This document shows, one piece after another, positions 25,521-34,845 of a DNA stretch of 64,000 nt. How positions within the stretch are numbered: the first letter of the stretch is position 1; every line of letters starts with the position of its first letter. The DNA lies in the NCBI RefSeq assembly GCF_003713065.1, contig NZ_CP033433.1, positions 4,489,501 to 4,553,500 on the forward strand, written 5' to 3'. The notes under the pieces were generated by a model. That model did no database searches. It had not been told where the DNA came from and worked only from the letters and a program-made list of their open reading frames with translations. This DNA comes from Cohnella candidum (lineage in GTDB: Bacteria > Bacillota > Bacilli > Paenibacillales > Paenibacillaceae). The translations under genes were made by a program, and so were the position numbers.

Positions 25521-26414
25521 ATGAAGCAAGGAATCGTGTATGCCGTATTGTCGTATCTGGCCTGGGGGCTGTTGCCGCTTTACTGGCGGCTGTTTCAAGA
25601 AATGCCGGCATGGGAAGTGCTCGCGCACCGCGTTGTGTGGGCGTTCGTGTTCGTGGCTCTACTGGTGACGGCGGGCAAGCAGTGGAAGCCATTGAAGAAA
25701 GTCGTCTCCGACAAACGAAGCCGAATCGCCGTCGCGTTGTGCTCCGTCTTCATCAGCGCGAACTGGTTGATCTTTATTTGGGCCGTCAACAACGATCATG
25801 TGGTAGAGACAAGCCTGGGTTATTATATGAACCCGCTGATCAGCATTTTGATGGCGGTCGTTTTTCTGAAAGAGAGGCTGTCCGTCGGGCAGTGGATCGC
25901 GATCGGGCTTGCCGGTACCGGCGTGGTTGTGATGGCGGTCGAATTCGGCAGCCTTCCGTGGGTATCGCTGTCGCTGGCCGTCTCGTTCGCCTTGTACGGT
26001 CTTGCAAAGAAAGCGGTGAAGCTGGACGCGTTGCTCGGACTGACGTGGGAGACGATGATCGTGCTGCCCGTCGCGTTAATCTATTTGGTTTTCGTGCAAA
26101 CGCAAGGGACGGGCACGTTCACGGAACTGCCGGTTCTGAAAATGCTGTTCCTGCTGCTCGCCGGACCCGCTACCGCGCTGCCGCTCTTCTGGTTCGCCAA
26201 AGCGACACGGGTGCTGCCGCTGTCGTTGGTCGGTTTCATCCAGTATATCGCTCCCACGACGAGTCTGCTGCTCGCGATTTTTGTATTCGATGAGCCGTTC
26301 GAGTCGTCCCAGTTCATCAGCTTTGCGTTCATTTGGCTGGCTCTCATCGTGTACAGCGCAGCATCGTTTGTACGGAACAAGCCGGCGAATCGGTTGAATC
26401 CTGAGCGAACATAG
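25521..26414 (+). CDS. rarD: RarD-type EamA/DMT-superfamily transporter
   Basis: A 297-residue ten-helix membrane protein. MKQGIVYAVLSYLAWGLLPLYWRLF is the hallmark opening of RarD, and NWLIFIWAVNNDHVVETSLGYYMNPL is its conserved first-repeat end; the second EamA repeat ends with FIQYIAPTTSLLLAIFVFDEPF. RarD proteins are drug/metabolite permeases with poorly known substrates, named for a chloramphenicol phenotype. Single-gene unit ended by a strong terminator. Confidence 0.95.
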   Translation: MKQGIVYAVLSYLAWGLLPLYWRLFQEMPAWEVLAHRVVWAFVFVALLVTAGKQWKPLKKVVSDKRSRIAVALCSVFISANWLIFIWAVNNDHVVETSLGYYMNPLISILMAVVFLKERLSVGQWIAIGLAGTGVVVMAVEFGSLPWVSLSLAVSFALYGLAKKAVKLDALLGLTWETMIVLPVALIYLVFVQTQGTGTFTELPVLKMLFLLLAGPATALPLFWFAKATRVLPLSLVGFIQYIAPTTSLLLAIFVFDEPFESSQFISFAFIWLALIVYSAASFVRNKPANRLNPERT

Positions 26415-26439
26415 GGCAGCATCAAAAAAATAGCGAGAG

Positions 26440-26480
26440 AACAGAGCGGCTGAGGGCGACCTCGGCGGCTCTGTTTTTTT
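26440..26480 (+). terminator. Terminator after rarD
   Basis: AACAGAGC ... GCTCTGTT stem extended by GGCTGAGG / CCTCGGC, tetraloop GCGA, then T7. Confidence 0.92.
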
Positions 26481-26482
26481 GG

Positions 26483-26539
26483 TTGACAACCAAGTGGGAT
26501 GCCGATATAGTAACAGTTGATAATGAGAATCAATATCAA
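26483..26539 (+). promoter_or_regulatory. Sigma-A promoter with overlapping Fur box
   Basis: TTGACA (26483-26488), a 17-bp spacer and TATAGT (26506-26511) form a near-consensus promoter. Right after the -10 lies GATAATGAGAATCAATATC (26519-26537), matching 17 of 19 positions of the Fur consensus. Iron-replete Fur would cover the transcription start and shut off the siderophore-uptake operon. Confidence 0.93.
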
Positions 26540-26555
26540 TTGGAGGGATATTCAA

Positions 26556-27500
26556 GTGAGCAACAAAGTTCTTATGCCCGTTATCTTTCTTTTGTTTGCT
26601 GTTATCATGAGCGCTTGCGGCGATAAGACCGCAACCGATACGGCGTCTTCTCCCAGCGCGAGTGCGGGTGCGAGCGCGTCTGTGTCCAATACCGGCACGG
26701 CTACATACGAGTCCGAACTCGGTCCGGTCGAAGTGCCGGCCCATCCGCAGCGCATCGTCGCGCTCACGAACGCGCCGAACGTACTCTCGTTGGGCGGAAC
26801 GCTCGTCGGCGTCGACGAGTGGACGAACAAGAACCCGCTTTTCAAAGATAAGCTGAACGGCGTAGAAGTCGTATCCGAAGACAAGCTGGAGAAGATTCTC
26901 GAGGTCGATCCGGATTTAATCATCGCCGACGCCGGCAGCAAGAACATCGACAAGCTGAAAGAAATCGCGCCTACCGTGGCCTACACGTGGGGCAAACGGG
27001 ACTACTTGGCGCAACAGATCGAGATCGGCAAGCTGCTGAACAAGGAGAAGGAAGCGCAGGCTTGGGTCGACGACTTCAAGCAAAGAGCCCAAGCGATCGG
27101 CCAAGAGATCAAAGCCAAAATCGGCAAGAACGCGACGGTATCCGTCTTCGAGACCGACTCGAAAAACTTCTACGTATTCGGCAAAGCGTGGGCGAGGGGA
27201 ACCGAGATCCTGTATCAGGCCATGGGGCTGAACATGCCCGAGAAGGTGAAAGCGGACGCTCTTGGCCCGGGCTACTATACGTTGTCGCCTGAAATGCTCA
27301 GCGACTACGCAGGCGATTATCTCGTTCTCAGCAGAAGCTCGGAGGGAGACAACTCTTTTATGCAAACAGAGACGTGGAAGAAAATCCCCGCCGTCAAAAA
27401 CGGTCACGTCATTGAGATCGACACTGAGGCCTCCACTTACAGCGATCCGACGACGCTCGAATATTTGCTGAACATCTTCAAGGAAGGCTTCCTGAAATAA
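26556..27500 (+). CDS. Iron-siderophore ABC transporter substrate-binding lipoprotein (FecB/FhuD type)
   Basis: A 314-residue lipoprotein. The GTG start has TGGAGGG 11 nt upstream and gives MSNKVLMPVIFLLFAVIMSAC, with lipobox VIMSAC and Cys21; an upstream ATG falls inside the Fur box and is rejected. After a Ser/Ala linker come the type III binding-protein lobes: PQRIVALTNAPNVLSLGG, KILEVDPDLIIADAG, then YTLSPEMLSDYAGDYLVLS. It binds ferric siderophores at the outer face of the membrane and feeds the two FecCD permeases that follow directly. Confidence 0.94.
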   Translation: MSNKVLMPVIFLLFAVIMSACGDKTATDTASSPSASAGASASVSNTGTATYESELGPVEVPAHPQRIVALTNAPNVLSLGGTLVGVDEWTNKNPLFKDKLNGVEVVSEDKLEKILEVDPDLIIADAGSKNIDKLKEIAPTVAYTWGKRDYLAQQIEIGKLLNKEKEAQAWVDDFKQRAQAIGQEIKAKIGKNATVSVFETDSKNFYVFGKAWARGTEILYQAMGLNMPEKVKADALGPGYYTLSPEMLSDYAGDYLVLSRSSEGDNSFMQTETWKKIPAVKNGHVIEIDTEASTYSDPTTLEYLLNIFKEGFLK

Positions 27501-28487
27501 ATGCGAGGCTCTCTTAAAATCGGCATCAGTATAGCCGCGCTTGCGATCCTCTTCTCGCTCGCCATGCTTCTCGGCGCCAAAGACGTCTCGTTGCACGAAC
27601 TGTGGCTCGTGCTCACAAACCGTGGAGGCGACGATAAAATCGCGATGCTCCGGGAAATCCGGTACCCGCGGGAGGTGGCAGCCGTACTCGTCGGCGCCGC
27701 TCTCGCGGCGGCCGGTGCGATCATGCAAGGGCTGACGCGCAATCCGCTCGCGGAGCCTGGCATTCTCGGATTGACCGCCGGAGCGAATGCGGCGCTCGCA
27801 TTGGCGGTCGCGTTGCTGCCGGCGCTGAATTATTTCGGGAACATGCTCGTCTGCTTCGTCGGGGCCGCGCTGGGCATGATGCTGGTCATCGGCATCAGCG
27901 CGCTGAAGAAAGGAGGCTTGTCCCCATACCGGGTCGTATTGGCCGGGGCCGCCTTATCCGCATTCCTGTTAGCCGCGGCGAACGGAATCGGGCTCCTGTT
28001 CAAAACGTCCAAAGACGTCACGATGTGGACTTCGGGCGGCTTGATCGGCACGACGTGGGGGCAAGTTCAAGCAATCAGTCCTGTCATCATCGGCTCCCTT
28101 TTGGTTGCATTTGCGTTGTCCAAGGCGCTCACCATTTTAAGCCTGAACGAAGAATCGGCCGTCGGTTTGGGGCTGCGAACGGAATACGTGAAAGCCGGTT
28201 TATACCTGGTGATCATTTTGCTGGCGGGTTCGGCCGTCGCGCTTGTCGGGAATATCGCGTTCATCGGACTCATGATTCCCCACATGGTGAGAGCGGTGTT
28301 CGGAACCGACTATCGCCTGGTCCTTCCGATGTCGGCCGTATGGGGAGCGGCATTCATGCTGATTGCCGATACGCTCGGCCGAACGCTGTATGCGCCGTAC
28401 GAAACGCCGGTCGTGGCGATCGTCGCGATCGTCGGGCTCCCGTTCTTCTTGTTCGTCGCAGGCAAAGGGGTGAAAACGCCGGCATGA
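27501..28487 (+). CDS. FecCD-family siderophore ABC permease (first subunit)
   Basis: A 328-residue, roughly ten-helix permease. Typical motifs are REIRYPREVAAVLVGAALAAAGAIMQGLTRNPLAEPGILGLTAGA-like elements (for example GAIMQGLTRNPLAEPGILG) and GNIAFIGLMIPHMVRAVFG near the C-terminus, where the ATPase docks. It starts on the base after the stop of the binding-protein gene and overlaps the next permease by 4 nt. Confidence 0.95.
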   Translation: MRGSLKIGISIAALAILFSLAMLLGAKDVSLHELWLVLTNRGGDDKIAMLREIRYPREVAAVLVGAALAAAGAIMQGLTRNPLAEPGILGLTAGANAALALAVALLPALNYFGNMLVCFVGAALGMMLVIGISALKKGGLSPYRVVLAGAALSAFLLAAANGIGLLFKTSKDVTMWTSGGLIGTTWGQVQAISPVIIGSLLVAFALSKALTILSLNEESAVGLGLRTEYVKAGLYLVIILLAGSAVALVGNIAFIGLMIPHMVRAVFGTDYRLVLPMSAVWGAAFMLIADTLGRTLYAPYETPVVAIVAIVGLPFFLFVAGKGVKTPA

Positions 28488-29491
28488 TTTCGACCGCGCA
28501 AGCCAGAAAGCAAACCGCCGTTTATGTCACCTTGGTGCTGCTCATCGCGGCAACGATCATTGTCGGCACGAGCATCGGCTCCGGGGCGCTTTCCATCGAT
28601 CGCCTGCTCTCTACGCTCTTCGGGCAAGGCACCGCGAAAGAGAATTTCGTGTTATTCTCCATCCGATTGCCGCGAATGATCGTCACGTTGTTGGCCGGCA
28701 TGGCATTGGCGCTGTCCGGTGCGATCCTGCAGGGCGTGACTCGGAACGACTTGGCGGATCCCGGCATCATCGGCATTAACGCGGGAGCCGGCGTCGCGAT
28801 TTCGGCCTTTTTTCTGTATTTCCCTCTCGATCCGAAGACGTTCGCTTATGTACTGCCCCTTGTCGGGTTTGGAGGCGCGCTGGCGACGGCTGCCTGTCTC
28901 TACTTATTCTCCTATTCCAAAGCAAGTGGCTTGCAGCCCGTGAAGCTGCTGCTCGTCGGAGTCGGCTTTGCTTTCGCATTGGCCGGCCTGACGGTCGTGC
29001 TCATTTCCTCGGCGGATTACCGCAAGGTCGACTTCATCGCAAAATGGCTGGCGGGCAACATTTGGGGAGCGGATTGGCCGTTCGTGTGGTCGCTCCTTCC
29101 GTGGCTGGCGATTCTGTTGCCTTATACGTTGTACAAGTCGAAGTCCCTTAACCTGCTCGCGATGAGCGAAGGGATCGCCGTCGGGGCGGGCGTCCCCGTC
29201 AACCGGGATCGGTTATGGCTGCTGACGGCTGCCGTCGCGCTTGCCGCCGCGGCCGTGTCCGTCACCGGGAGCATCGCGTTCGTCGGCCTGATGGCTCCCC
29301 ATATGGCGAAGGCGATCCTTGGGCGCCGCCACCAATATTATGTGCCGCTGGCCGTCTTGATGGGCGGGTGGCTGCTGCTGTGTGCCGATACCGTCGGGCG
29401 CAATCTGGTCGATCCGGCCGGCATACCGGCGGGAATTATGGTGGCGCTCATCGGCGGTCCGTACTTCTTGTATCTTCTATTGAAACAATAA
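28484..29491 (+). CDS. FecCD-family siderophore ABC permease (second subunit)
   Basis: A 335-residue permease starting at the ATG that overlaps the previous stop, with AAAGGGGTG 13 nt upstream; the frame is open further upstream, but only inside the preceding gene. GAILQGVTRNDLADPGIIG and GSIAFVGLMAPHMAKAIL are the family signatures. No ATPase gene follows: the next gene is a DNA ligase on the opposite strand, so the transporter must borrow a FhuC-type ATPase encoded elsewhere. Confidence 0.95.
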   Translation: MISTAQARKQTAVYVTLVLLIAATIIVGTSIGSGALSIDRLLSTLFGQGTAKENFVLFSIRLPRMIVTLLAGMALALSGAILQGVTRNDLADPGIIGINAGAGVAISAFFLYFPLDPKTFAYVLPLVGFGGALATAACLYLFSYSKASGLQPVKLLLVGVGFAFALAGLTVVLISSADYRKVDFIAKWLAGNIWGADWPFVWSLLPWLAILLPYTLYKSKSLNLLAMSEGIAVGAGVPVNRDRLWLLTAAVALAAAAVSVTGSIAFVGLMAPHMAKAILGRRHQYYVPLAVLMGGWLLLCADTVGRNLVDPAGIPAGIMVALIGGPYFLYLLLKQ

Positions 29492-29498
29492 GACCGCC

Positions 29499-30446
29499 TC
29501 ACGTCCAAGGCAGCCTGCACTGCTCAGGCGGCACGTTCACGAAAGACTGGATAGAAGGCTGGCGCAGCGCGCGGCCTTCTTGCCATCTCCATTCGCTGTA
29601 CTGTACTTTCGCGGTCAGCTTCGGCGTCACCCAATAGGCGTCCTTATGCCGGTCGGGGCGGTTGGCGAAGGGAGAGCTGTTCGTCATCATCGGCGTTAAA
29701 ATTCCCGTCAAATCCCGCCACTCGGCCTTCGTCAGCTTGCCGGTTCCGGTATGGCCGATGTACCACAGCTTTCCCTCACCATCATACTGACCGAGCAGCA
29801 CCGCATTGACGAAGCCCCCGTTTAACGTAAAACCGCCGATGGCCGCCATGACGTCCCCGTAATTTTTGACCTTCCGCCAACGATCATCCTTCCCGCCAAG
29901 CGCATAGGCGCTGCGCAGGTCTTTACAGACGATTCCCTCCATGCTTTGCTGCCTCATCACCTCGAACAGACTCGCTCCGTCGCCATGGGAAGCGACCAAC
30001 TGAACGTGCTCATTCGGCGTGATGATGCCATGCAGCAATTCCAGCCGCTCTGACAGAGGCCGCGAATTCACCCACTCGCCGTCGCAGTACACGACATCGA
30101 AAATCATGTACGTGATCGGAACGCTTCGCTGCATTTCCGGCACCCGATGCAGTTTTTGAATGAGATCGCGCCTCATGACTTCGTGGAAGGAGGGCTTGCC
30201 GTCCGCGGCCAATGCGATGACTTCGCCGTCCAAGATGACGGAAGAAGCCTTACAGTAGGAGGGGACCTCCAGCAATTCGGGGTAATGGCGGGTGCGCTCG
30301 TTTTGCTTGCGGTTGAACAGTTTGGTCCCGTGTTGATGATGGTAAGTAAGAATGCGCGTGCCGTCCCATTTGATCTCGTGTCTCCAATGGGGCTCGGTCG
30401 GGATCGTCTCGCTGATGACCGGTTCGAACGGATAAATCGGCTCCAT
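29499..30446 (-). CDS. ATP-dependent DNA ligase, LigD ligase module (end joining)
   Basis: A 315-residue stand-alone ligase. HEIKWDGTRILTYH holds the nucleotidyl-lysine motif KxDG (K26); ILDGEVIALAADGKPSFHEVM (motif III region), MEGIVCKDL (motif IV, EGxVxK) and WRKVKNYGDV (motif V) follow; the C-terminal OB fold ends the protein. In Bacillus the ligase and polymerase modules are fused in LigD; here the polymerase is a separate gene facing away on the other strand. It should seal breaks with Ku, whose gene is not in this window. Confidence 0.92.
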   Translation of the reverse strand: MEPIYPFEPVISETIPTEPHWRHEIKWDGTRILTYHHQHGTKLFNRKQNERTRHYPELLEVPSYCKASSVILDGEVIALAADGKPSFHEVMRRDLIQKLHRVPEMQRSVPITYMIFDVVYCDGEWVNSRPLSERLELLHGIITPNEHVQLVASHGDGASLFEVMRQQSMEGIVCKDLRSAYALGGKDDRWRKVKNYGDVMAAIGGFTLNGGFVNAVLLGQYDGEGKLWYIGHTGTGKLTKAEWRDLTGILTPMMTNSSPFANRPDRHKDAYWVTPKLTAKVQYSEWRWQEGRALRQPSIQSFVNVPPEQCRLPWT

Positions 30447-30542
30447 GGCGGCCCCCTTGGCTTTGGTTGCTTCTTACATATTCTGAACCGCCGAACGCAA
30501 AATAATGACCAACTTGTTCCAGCAGGGAGGGGAGGGCTTCCC

Positions 30543-31451
30543 ATGGAGAAACACCTGATCACGATAGAGGGCAAAGAGCTCGAAATCACCCACCCGGATC
30601 GCGTGATTTGGCCGGAAGCCGGCATCACCAAGCTGGACTACTTGCAGTACTTGATTCAGGTGGCTCCGTTCCTGCTGCCTTACACGAGGGACCGAATGTT
30701 GATGGTGTGGCGTTATCCGGACGGGATCTTGGGGAGAAGGGTCGAGGAGAGATCGATCCACGGTGAAGCCCCGGAATGGGTGCCGCGGGTCGTGTATGCG
30801 GAGAAAGAGAGAATTTTGCTAAACGATGCGGCTACGCTCGTCTGGGTGGCGAATCGGGGCGGGGTCGAGCTGCATGTGCCGTTTGACCGGTTCGACCGGA
30901 AGGATTACCCGACCGAGTTGGTGTTCGATCTGGATCCGGCCGAAAATATGCCCTTCGAAGCGGTGCGCGAGGTGGCGCTGAAGCTGAGGGACGTGCTGAA
31001 CGGGTTGTCGCTGGCCAGCATACCGAAAACGTCCGGAGCGACGGGGCTGCAGATATTCGTGCCGATCGAACCGAAATACACGTTCGAGGAGACCCGCCGC
31101 ATCAATACGTTCATCGCCCGGTATATGCAGGAACAAATGCCGCACCGGATCACGCTCGAGCGCGTCGTGGAGAAACGCGGGGACAAGCTGTATTTCGACT
31201 ATCTCCAGCTGTGGCGGGGACGGACGATGGCCGCGGCTTATTCGGTAAGAGCAAAACCGAAAGCCACGGTCTCGACGCCGGTCACCTGGGACGAAGTGGC
31301 CGCCGGTTTCCATCCGGCGGATTTCACGATCGCCGCGGTGCCCCAGCGTCTGCTGACCGTCGGCGACTTGTTCCGGCAAGTATCGTCCGAGGAATTCCGT
31401 CTACAGCAGCGGATAGACGAGGTGCTGGCATTCATCCGGAAAAACGGTTAA
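30543..31451 (+). CDS. LigD-type polymerase/primase module (non-homologous end joining)
   Basis: A 302-residue archaeo-eukaryotic-primase-like polymerase of the LigD-Pol family. ITHPDRVIWPEAGITKLDYLQY is the usual opening of the module, PTELVFDLDPAENMPFEAV holds the catalytic DxD, KTSGATGLQIFVPI contains the conserved SGxxGxxx loop, and YFDYLQLWRGRTMAAAYSVR is the C-terminal signature. It fills gaps at DNA ends with preference for ribonucleotides in known relatives. Start chosen after GGGAGGGGAGG; the frame is open further upstream only in the divergent ligase gene. Divergent from the ligase across 96 bp. Confidence 0.92.
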   Translation: MEKHLITIEGKELEITHPDRVIWPEAGITKLDYLQYLIQVAPFLLPYTRDRMLMVWRYPDGILGRRVEERSIHGEAPEWVPRVVYAEKERILLNDAATLVWVANRGGVELHVPFDRFDRKDYPTELVFDLDPAENMPFEAVREVALKLRDVLNGLSLASIPKTSGATGLQIFVPIEPKYTFEETRRINTFIARYMQEQMPHRITLERVVEKRGDKLYFDYLQLWRGRTMAAAYSVRAKPKATVSTPVTWDEVAAGFHPADFTIAAVPQRLLTVGDLFRQVSSEEFRLQQRIDEVLAFIRKNG

Positions 31452-32041
31452 TCGTCCATTCCCTTTCCATCGAGGATTTGCGGGATATATTTCTCGATCC
31501 TCGATTCCCGAGTCTTCGACTGTTTGGCCCCGGAAAAATAAAGAATGTAAGCACGCTGCCGTCCCGGCGTCAACGCTTCGAAAGCCGTTTTCAGATCCGG
31601 AATTTCAAAGAATTTATTTTGCAGCTCTTCAGGGATTTCGTATTCCGTCGTCTTTTTAAGCTCCACTTGCAGGCCGGCTTTTTCGACTTCAATGGCTTCA
31701 TCGATGTAAGATTTGATGATTAGCTGCATCTCGTCGATTTGTTCGGCATCGGTGAATCGGAGCTGGCGCGCGGCCTGCACGTTCTCCGTTTGCTGAATGA
31801 GGATGCCGTGCGGGTCTTTCAACAAGGCGCCTTTGTGAAACAGAAGCGCGCAGTACTCTTTGAACCCATGGATGAGAACGACGTTTTTATTGTCATAGGT
31901 GTAGCAAGGATGCATCCACTTAAAAACCTCGGTCAGCTCGCAGTCGAGAACGATTTCTCTCAACCTCGTAAATTCTTCCTTCCACTGTTTGGCCTTCTTG
32001 AAAAACGGATCGATCTTCGGATTCCGAATCCCTTGTGTCAT
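31448..32041 (-). CDS. YdeI-type protein (DUF1801 domain plus OmdA-like C-terminus)
   Basis: A 197-residue soluble protein. Residues 15-120 (LREIVLDCELTEVFKWMHPCYTY, VVLIHGFKEYCALLFHKGA) match the YdhG-like DUF1801 fold; the C-terminal part (IPEELQNKFFEIPDLKTAFEALTPGRQRAYILYFSGAKQ-type, for example FEALTPGRQRAYILYFSGAK) matches the bacteriocin-protection/OmdA-like helix motif found in B. subtilis YdeI. Role unclear. Its stop codon overlaps that of the convergent LigD-Pol gene by 4 nt. Confidence 0.85.
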   Translation of the reverse strand: MTQGIRNPKIDPFFKKAKQWKEEFTRLREIVLDCELTEVFKWMHPCYTYDNKNVVLIHGFKEYCALLFHKGALLKDPHGILIQQTENVQAARQLRFTDAEQIDEMQLIIKSYIDEAIEVEKAGLQVELKKTTEYEIPEELQNKFFEIPDLKTAFEALTPGRQRAYILYFSGAKQSKTRESRIEKYIPQILDGKGMDD

Positions 32042-32203
32042 CTAGAAGCACTCCTCTTCCATTTTCGCCTAATCTTTCTATTCGACGCTGAGATTGCGTA
32101 CTCCTTGCCCGTAACTTTTTGACCAAAATATTCAAGCGGTGTGCTACGATGAGGGTGATCAAATGCCTGCTTGCTTGATCATCATTGTCGGGGAGGATGC
32201 AAA

Positions 32204-32569
32204 ATGAGTACGAGTTTCATAAAGGCAGCCGTCATTTATTTTCTGGTCGGAACGGTTCTGGGTTTGGTGATGGGAAGCACCCAAGCATTCGAGTACACTT
32301 CCGTGCATGCCCACATCAATCTGGTCGGCTGGGCTTCGCTGGCCATCATCGGTCTCATCTATAAGGTGTATCCGGATTTGGGAGAAGCCAAACTCGCCAG
32401 AATTCAGTTCTATCTGCACAATGTCGGCTTGCCGCTGCTCATTATCAGCATGGTCATCTTCGCGAGGGACAACGAAGCGCTCGGGATCCCGTTTGCGGCG
32501 CTCGGCGGATTGCTTATCATTGTGTCGGCCATTCTCATGGCGGTGAACGTTTTCAAGCGGTTAAGATAA
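32204..32569 (+). CDS. Four-helix membrane protein related to heme-copper oxidase subunit I
   Basis: A 121-residue protein with four membrane segments; SVHAHINLVGWASLAIIGLIYKVYP carries the His-x-His pair and aromatic run seen in cbb3-type oxidase/NO-reductase subunit I fragments, and FYLHNVGLPLLIISMVIFA has another His. It is far too short for a catalytic subunit, so it is a small haem-protein-like family member rather than an oxidase. GGGGAGG precedes the ATG. Terminated by a strong hairpin. Confidence 0.75.
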   Translation: MSTSFIKAAVIYFLVGTVLGLVMGSTQAFEYTSVHAHINLVGWASLAIIGLIYKVYPDLGEAKLARIQFYLHNVGLPLLIISMVIFARDNEALGIPFAALGGLLIIVSAILMAVNVFKRLR

Positions 32570-32587
32570 GTTCCACATGAAGCCACT

Positions 32588-32627
32588 AAAAGGCAGTTGA
32601 AGCGATTTTTGCTTCTCTGCCTTTTTT
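32588..32627 (+). terminator. Terminator after the oxidase-like gene
   Basis: AAAAGGCAG / CTGCCTTTT outer stem with GAAGC / GCTTC inner stem, followed by T6. Confidence 0.9.
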
Positions 32628-32758
32628 ATTTTGAATTTTCCATGAAATTGCTATCCGAATAGAAGGAAAAGTCCACGAACTCACCGAATGTATCATGTCT
32701 AAATTACAGGAAAATTAGGGAAACACGCCAAAACTACACTAAAGGGAGTATGACCCCC

Positions 32759-34513
32759 ATGTCCAGGCTTCGGAGCCGCCTTGCCGTCAAGCTTTCACTT
32801 ATGATTTTAGCGATTCTCGTTATTTTATCCTCTGCATTGATTTTCCTTCAGATCAGCAACACGAAGCAAGCAAGCGAAGAAGCGATCGGCAATTTCAGCA
32901 TTCACCACGCCGAAGCCTACGCGGGACAATTCGATGTCAAAGCCTATCAAACTTTCCTGCAAGACGCCAAAGAGAGCGACCTGTATTGGAGCATTCGCCA
33001 AGAGTTGAACCAATATCGGGAGCAGATCGGCGCTTTGTATGTCTATACCGTCAAAATCGACGACCAAAAGCAGCCTATCCTACTGATCGACGGCCAGCCG
33101 AAAAACGAAAAAACCGCGTCGCCGATCGGCGAAGTCACCGACGTGCCTGCGGCAGCGGTGGATGCGTTATTGAAGGGCGAGTCCGCCAAATCCGGCATCA
33201 TCCATAATCCCGAGTATGGAGACTATATCTCCGCCTACGCCCCGATTCACGATGCGGCCGGGAAAGTGATCGGGGTGCTGGGCATCGATACGGACGTGTC
33301 GGTGTCGAAAACGATCTACCGGGAAGTCCTGCGCAAAAGCTTGCCGCTGTTCATCCTGATGGGCGTTCTGACGTTGGTCGTTTTTGCGTTAATCGCGTTG
33401 TTCATGTCCCGTGCCTTGCGGCCGCTCGGCATCATCGTGAAAGGCGCCGAGGCGATCGCACGTGGAGATCTCGCCGAAGCAAAGAAACATATCGGAGCGA
33501 AACGAGTCCGCTCGAAGGACGAAATCGGACAAGCTTATGCCGCGATGCTGCAGATGATCGACAGACTCGGCGTCACGCTTGGGGATGTGGTCCGCGAAGT
33601 GAAGTCGACGACGCAGGAGCTTGTCCAATCGACGGATCAGTTCAGTTCGGAAGCGGGCAGGCTGGTGACGTTAAACGAGCAGCTTGAGCAATCGATCGAG
33701 CATCTGGCGTATGGTGCTCAGCATCAGCGCGTTGGAGTCGAGGAAAGCGCGAAATCGATGGAAGAGATCACGTTGGCCATTCAGCGGGTGGCCGAATCTT
33801 CGTCCAGCGTATCGAGAGCCTCCGTGGAAGCGTTGGAAACCGCAGAGCAGGGAAGAAGCTCCATCCTGTGGCTGAAGCAACAAGTCGCGTCGATCTCCGG
33901 CGTCGCCGAGCAGACCGCGAATTCCGTGAACATTTTGAACACGTACATGAGCGAGATCGAACCGGTGCTCCATTCGATCACGAGTATCGCGGATCAAACC
34001 AAGCTGCTGGCGTTGAACGCTTCCATTGAAGCGGCGCGGGCGGGAGAACACGGCGCGGGTTTCGCGATCGTCGCCGGCGAAGTCCGGAAGCTGGCCGAAG
34101 CTTCGGCGGTTTCCGTGGAACAGATCACGTCTCTCATTCAGCAGATCCAGCAGGAATCGGCTCTGATCGGCGAGAGAATGTCGGCGGAGGCCAAGGAAAT
34201 GGCCAAAGGAACGGAGCTTTCCGGCCAGGTCGAGTCGTTCTTCCGCGATACGGTGGACCGGTACCAGTTCGTGAACGGCCAGATCCAGGAAATTTCTGCG
34301 GCCGCGGAAGAGATTCTGGCGGGCTCCGAAGAGGTGACCGCCTCCGTGGAGCAGATCGCGAGGATTTCGACGGAGGCTGCGGAGAACACGGCATCGATTC
34401 AGCGAATGTCGGAAAATCAGCTGGAAGCGGCCAAACGGATTGCCGACACGACGGAGCAGCTGCAGAAGAGAAGCTCCGTGCTGGAATCGGCGGTAGGGAA
34501 ATTCAATTTGTAA
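32759..34513 (+). CDS. Methyl-accepting chemotaxis protein
   Basis: A 584-residue transducer: membrane segment about 10-31, an extracellular sensor of about 165 residues with a Cache-like end ([25 protein letters not shown]), second membrane segment about 195-217, HAMP ([21 protein letters not shown]) and a cytoplasmic coiled coil whose hairpin tip is [39 protein letters not shown]. It signals to CheA/CheW. The ATG 10 nt after AAAGGGAG is preferred to one 9 nt upstream. Monocistronic. Confidence 0.94.
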   Translation: MSRLRSRLAVKLSLMILAILVILSSALIFLQISNTKQASEEAIGNFSIHHAEAYAGQFDVKAYQTFLQDAKESDLYWSIRQELNQYREQIGALYVYTVKIDDQKQPILLIDGQPKNEKTASPIGEVTDVPAAAVDALLKGESAKSGIIHNPEYGDYISAYAPIHDAAGKVIGVLGIDTDVSVSKTIYREVLRKSLPLFILMGVLTLVVFALIALFMSRALRPLGIIVKGAEAIARGDLAEAKKHIGAKRVRSKDEIGQAYAAMLQMIDRLGVTLGDVVREVKSTTQELVQSTDQFSSEAGRLVTLNEQLEQSIEHLAYGAQHQRVGVEESAKSMEEITLAIQRVAESSSSVSRASVEALETAEQGRSSILWLKQQVASISGVAEQTANSVNILNTYMSEIEPVLHSITSIADQTKLLALNASIEAARAGEHGAGFAIVAGEVRKLAEASAVSVEQITSLIQQIQQESALIGERMSAEAKEMAKGTELSGQVESFFRDTVDRYQFVNGQIQEISAAAEEILAGSEEVTASVEQIARISTEAAENTASIQRMSENQLEAAKRIADTTEQLQKRSSVLESAVGKFNL

Positions 34514-34520
34514 GCGAGGG

Positions 34521-34545
34521 CCCCGGGGCGTTACCCGGGGTTTTC
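34521..34545 (+). terminator. Terminator after the chemotaxis gene
   Basis: CCCCGGG / CCCGGGG stem with a 6-nt loop and TTTT. It overlaps the 3' end of the convergent small membrane-protein gene. Confidence 0.75.
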
Positions 34546-34845
34546 CTTTGATCGGGACCCGATTAAGTAGCCGACGATCGTCGATTCGACGGGGAGCACG
34601 ATGAGCGTCCACATTTCCTTCAGTCCGAAGTCGGCGGAACGGAATGGCTGAGGCGTCAGCGTGTAGATCAATGCGATGAGCAGAACGATGATCGCGATCG
34701 TGCCGACGATGTACAGCCGGACGTTCTCTCCCGAGCCGAAAAATTTGCCGAGGATGCCGAGCTCCGCTTTGCGTTTCTCCGTCTCCGCGTTCGCCGCGAT
34801 GATTTTGCTGACGACCTTCGGGTCTTGGACCTCGATTTTATTCAT
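34531..34845 (-). CDS. Small two-pass membrane protein
   Basis: A 104-residue protein with a charged N-terminal helix (KVVSKIIAANAETEKRKAELGI), one strong membrane segment (VRLYIVGTIAIIVLLIALIYTL) and a second weaker one near the C-terminus (TLIVLPVESTIVGYLIGSR). No family recognised. Its start overlaps the stop of the upstream gene by 4 nt, so the pair is co-translated. Could be an accessory or structural membrane protein. Confidence 0.68.
   Translation of the reverse strand: MNKIEVQDPKVVSKIIAANAETEKRKAELGILGKFFGSGENVRLYIVGTIAIIVLLIALIYTLTPQPFRSADFGLKEMWTLIVLPVESTIVGYLIGSRSKENPG

Noticed and set aside
26517-26555. ATG-led extension of the siderophore-binding protein
   Set aside because: It would start inside the Fur box and destroy the lipoprotein signal peptide; GTG at 26556 gives a proper one.
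28025-28483. Upstream extension of the second siderophore permease frame
   Set aside because: Lies entirely inside the first permease gene; the coupled ATG at 28484 gives the normal family N-terminus.
32204-32569. Truncated cytochrome oxidase pseudogene
   Set aside because: The gene has its own ribosome binding site, a complete four-helix layout and a terminator, so it looks like an intact small-family gene.
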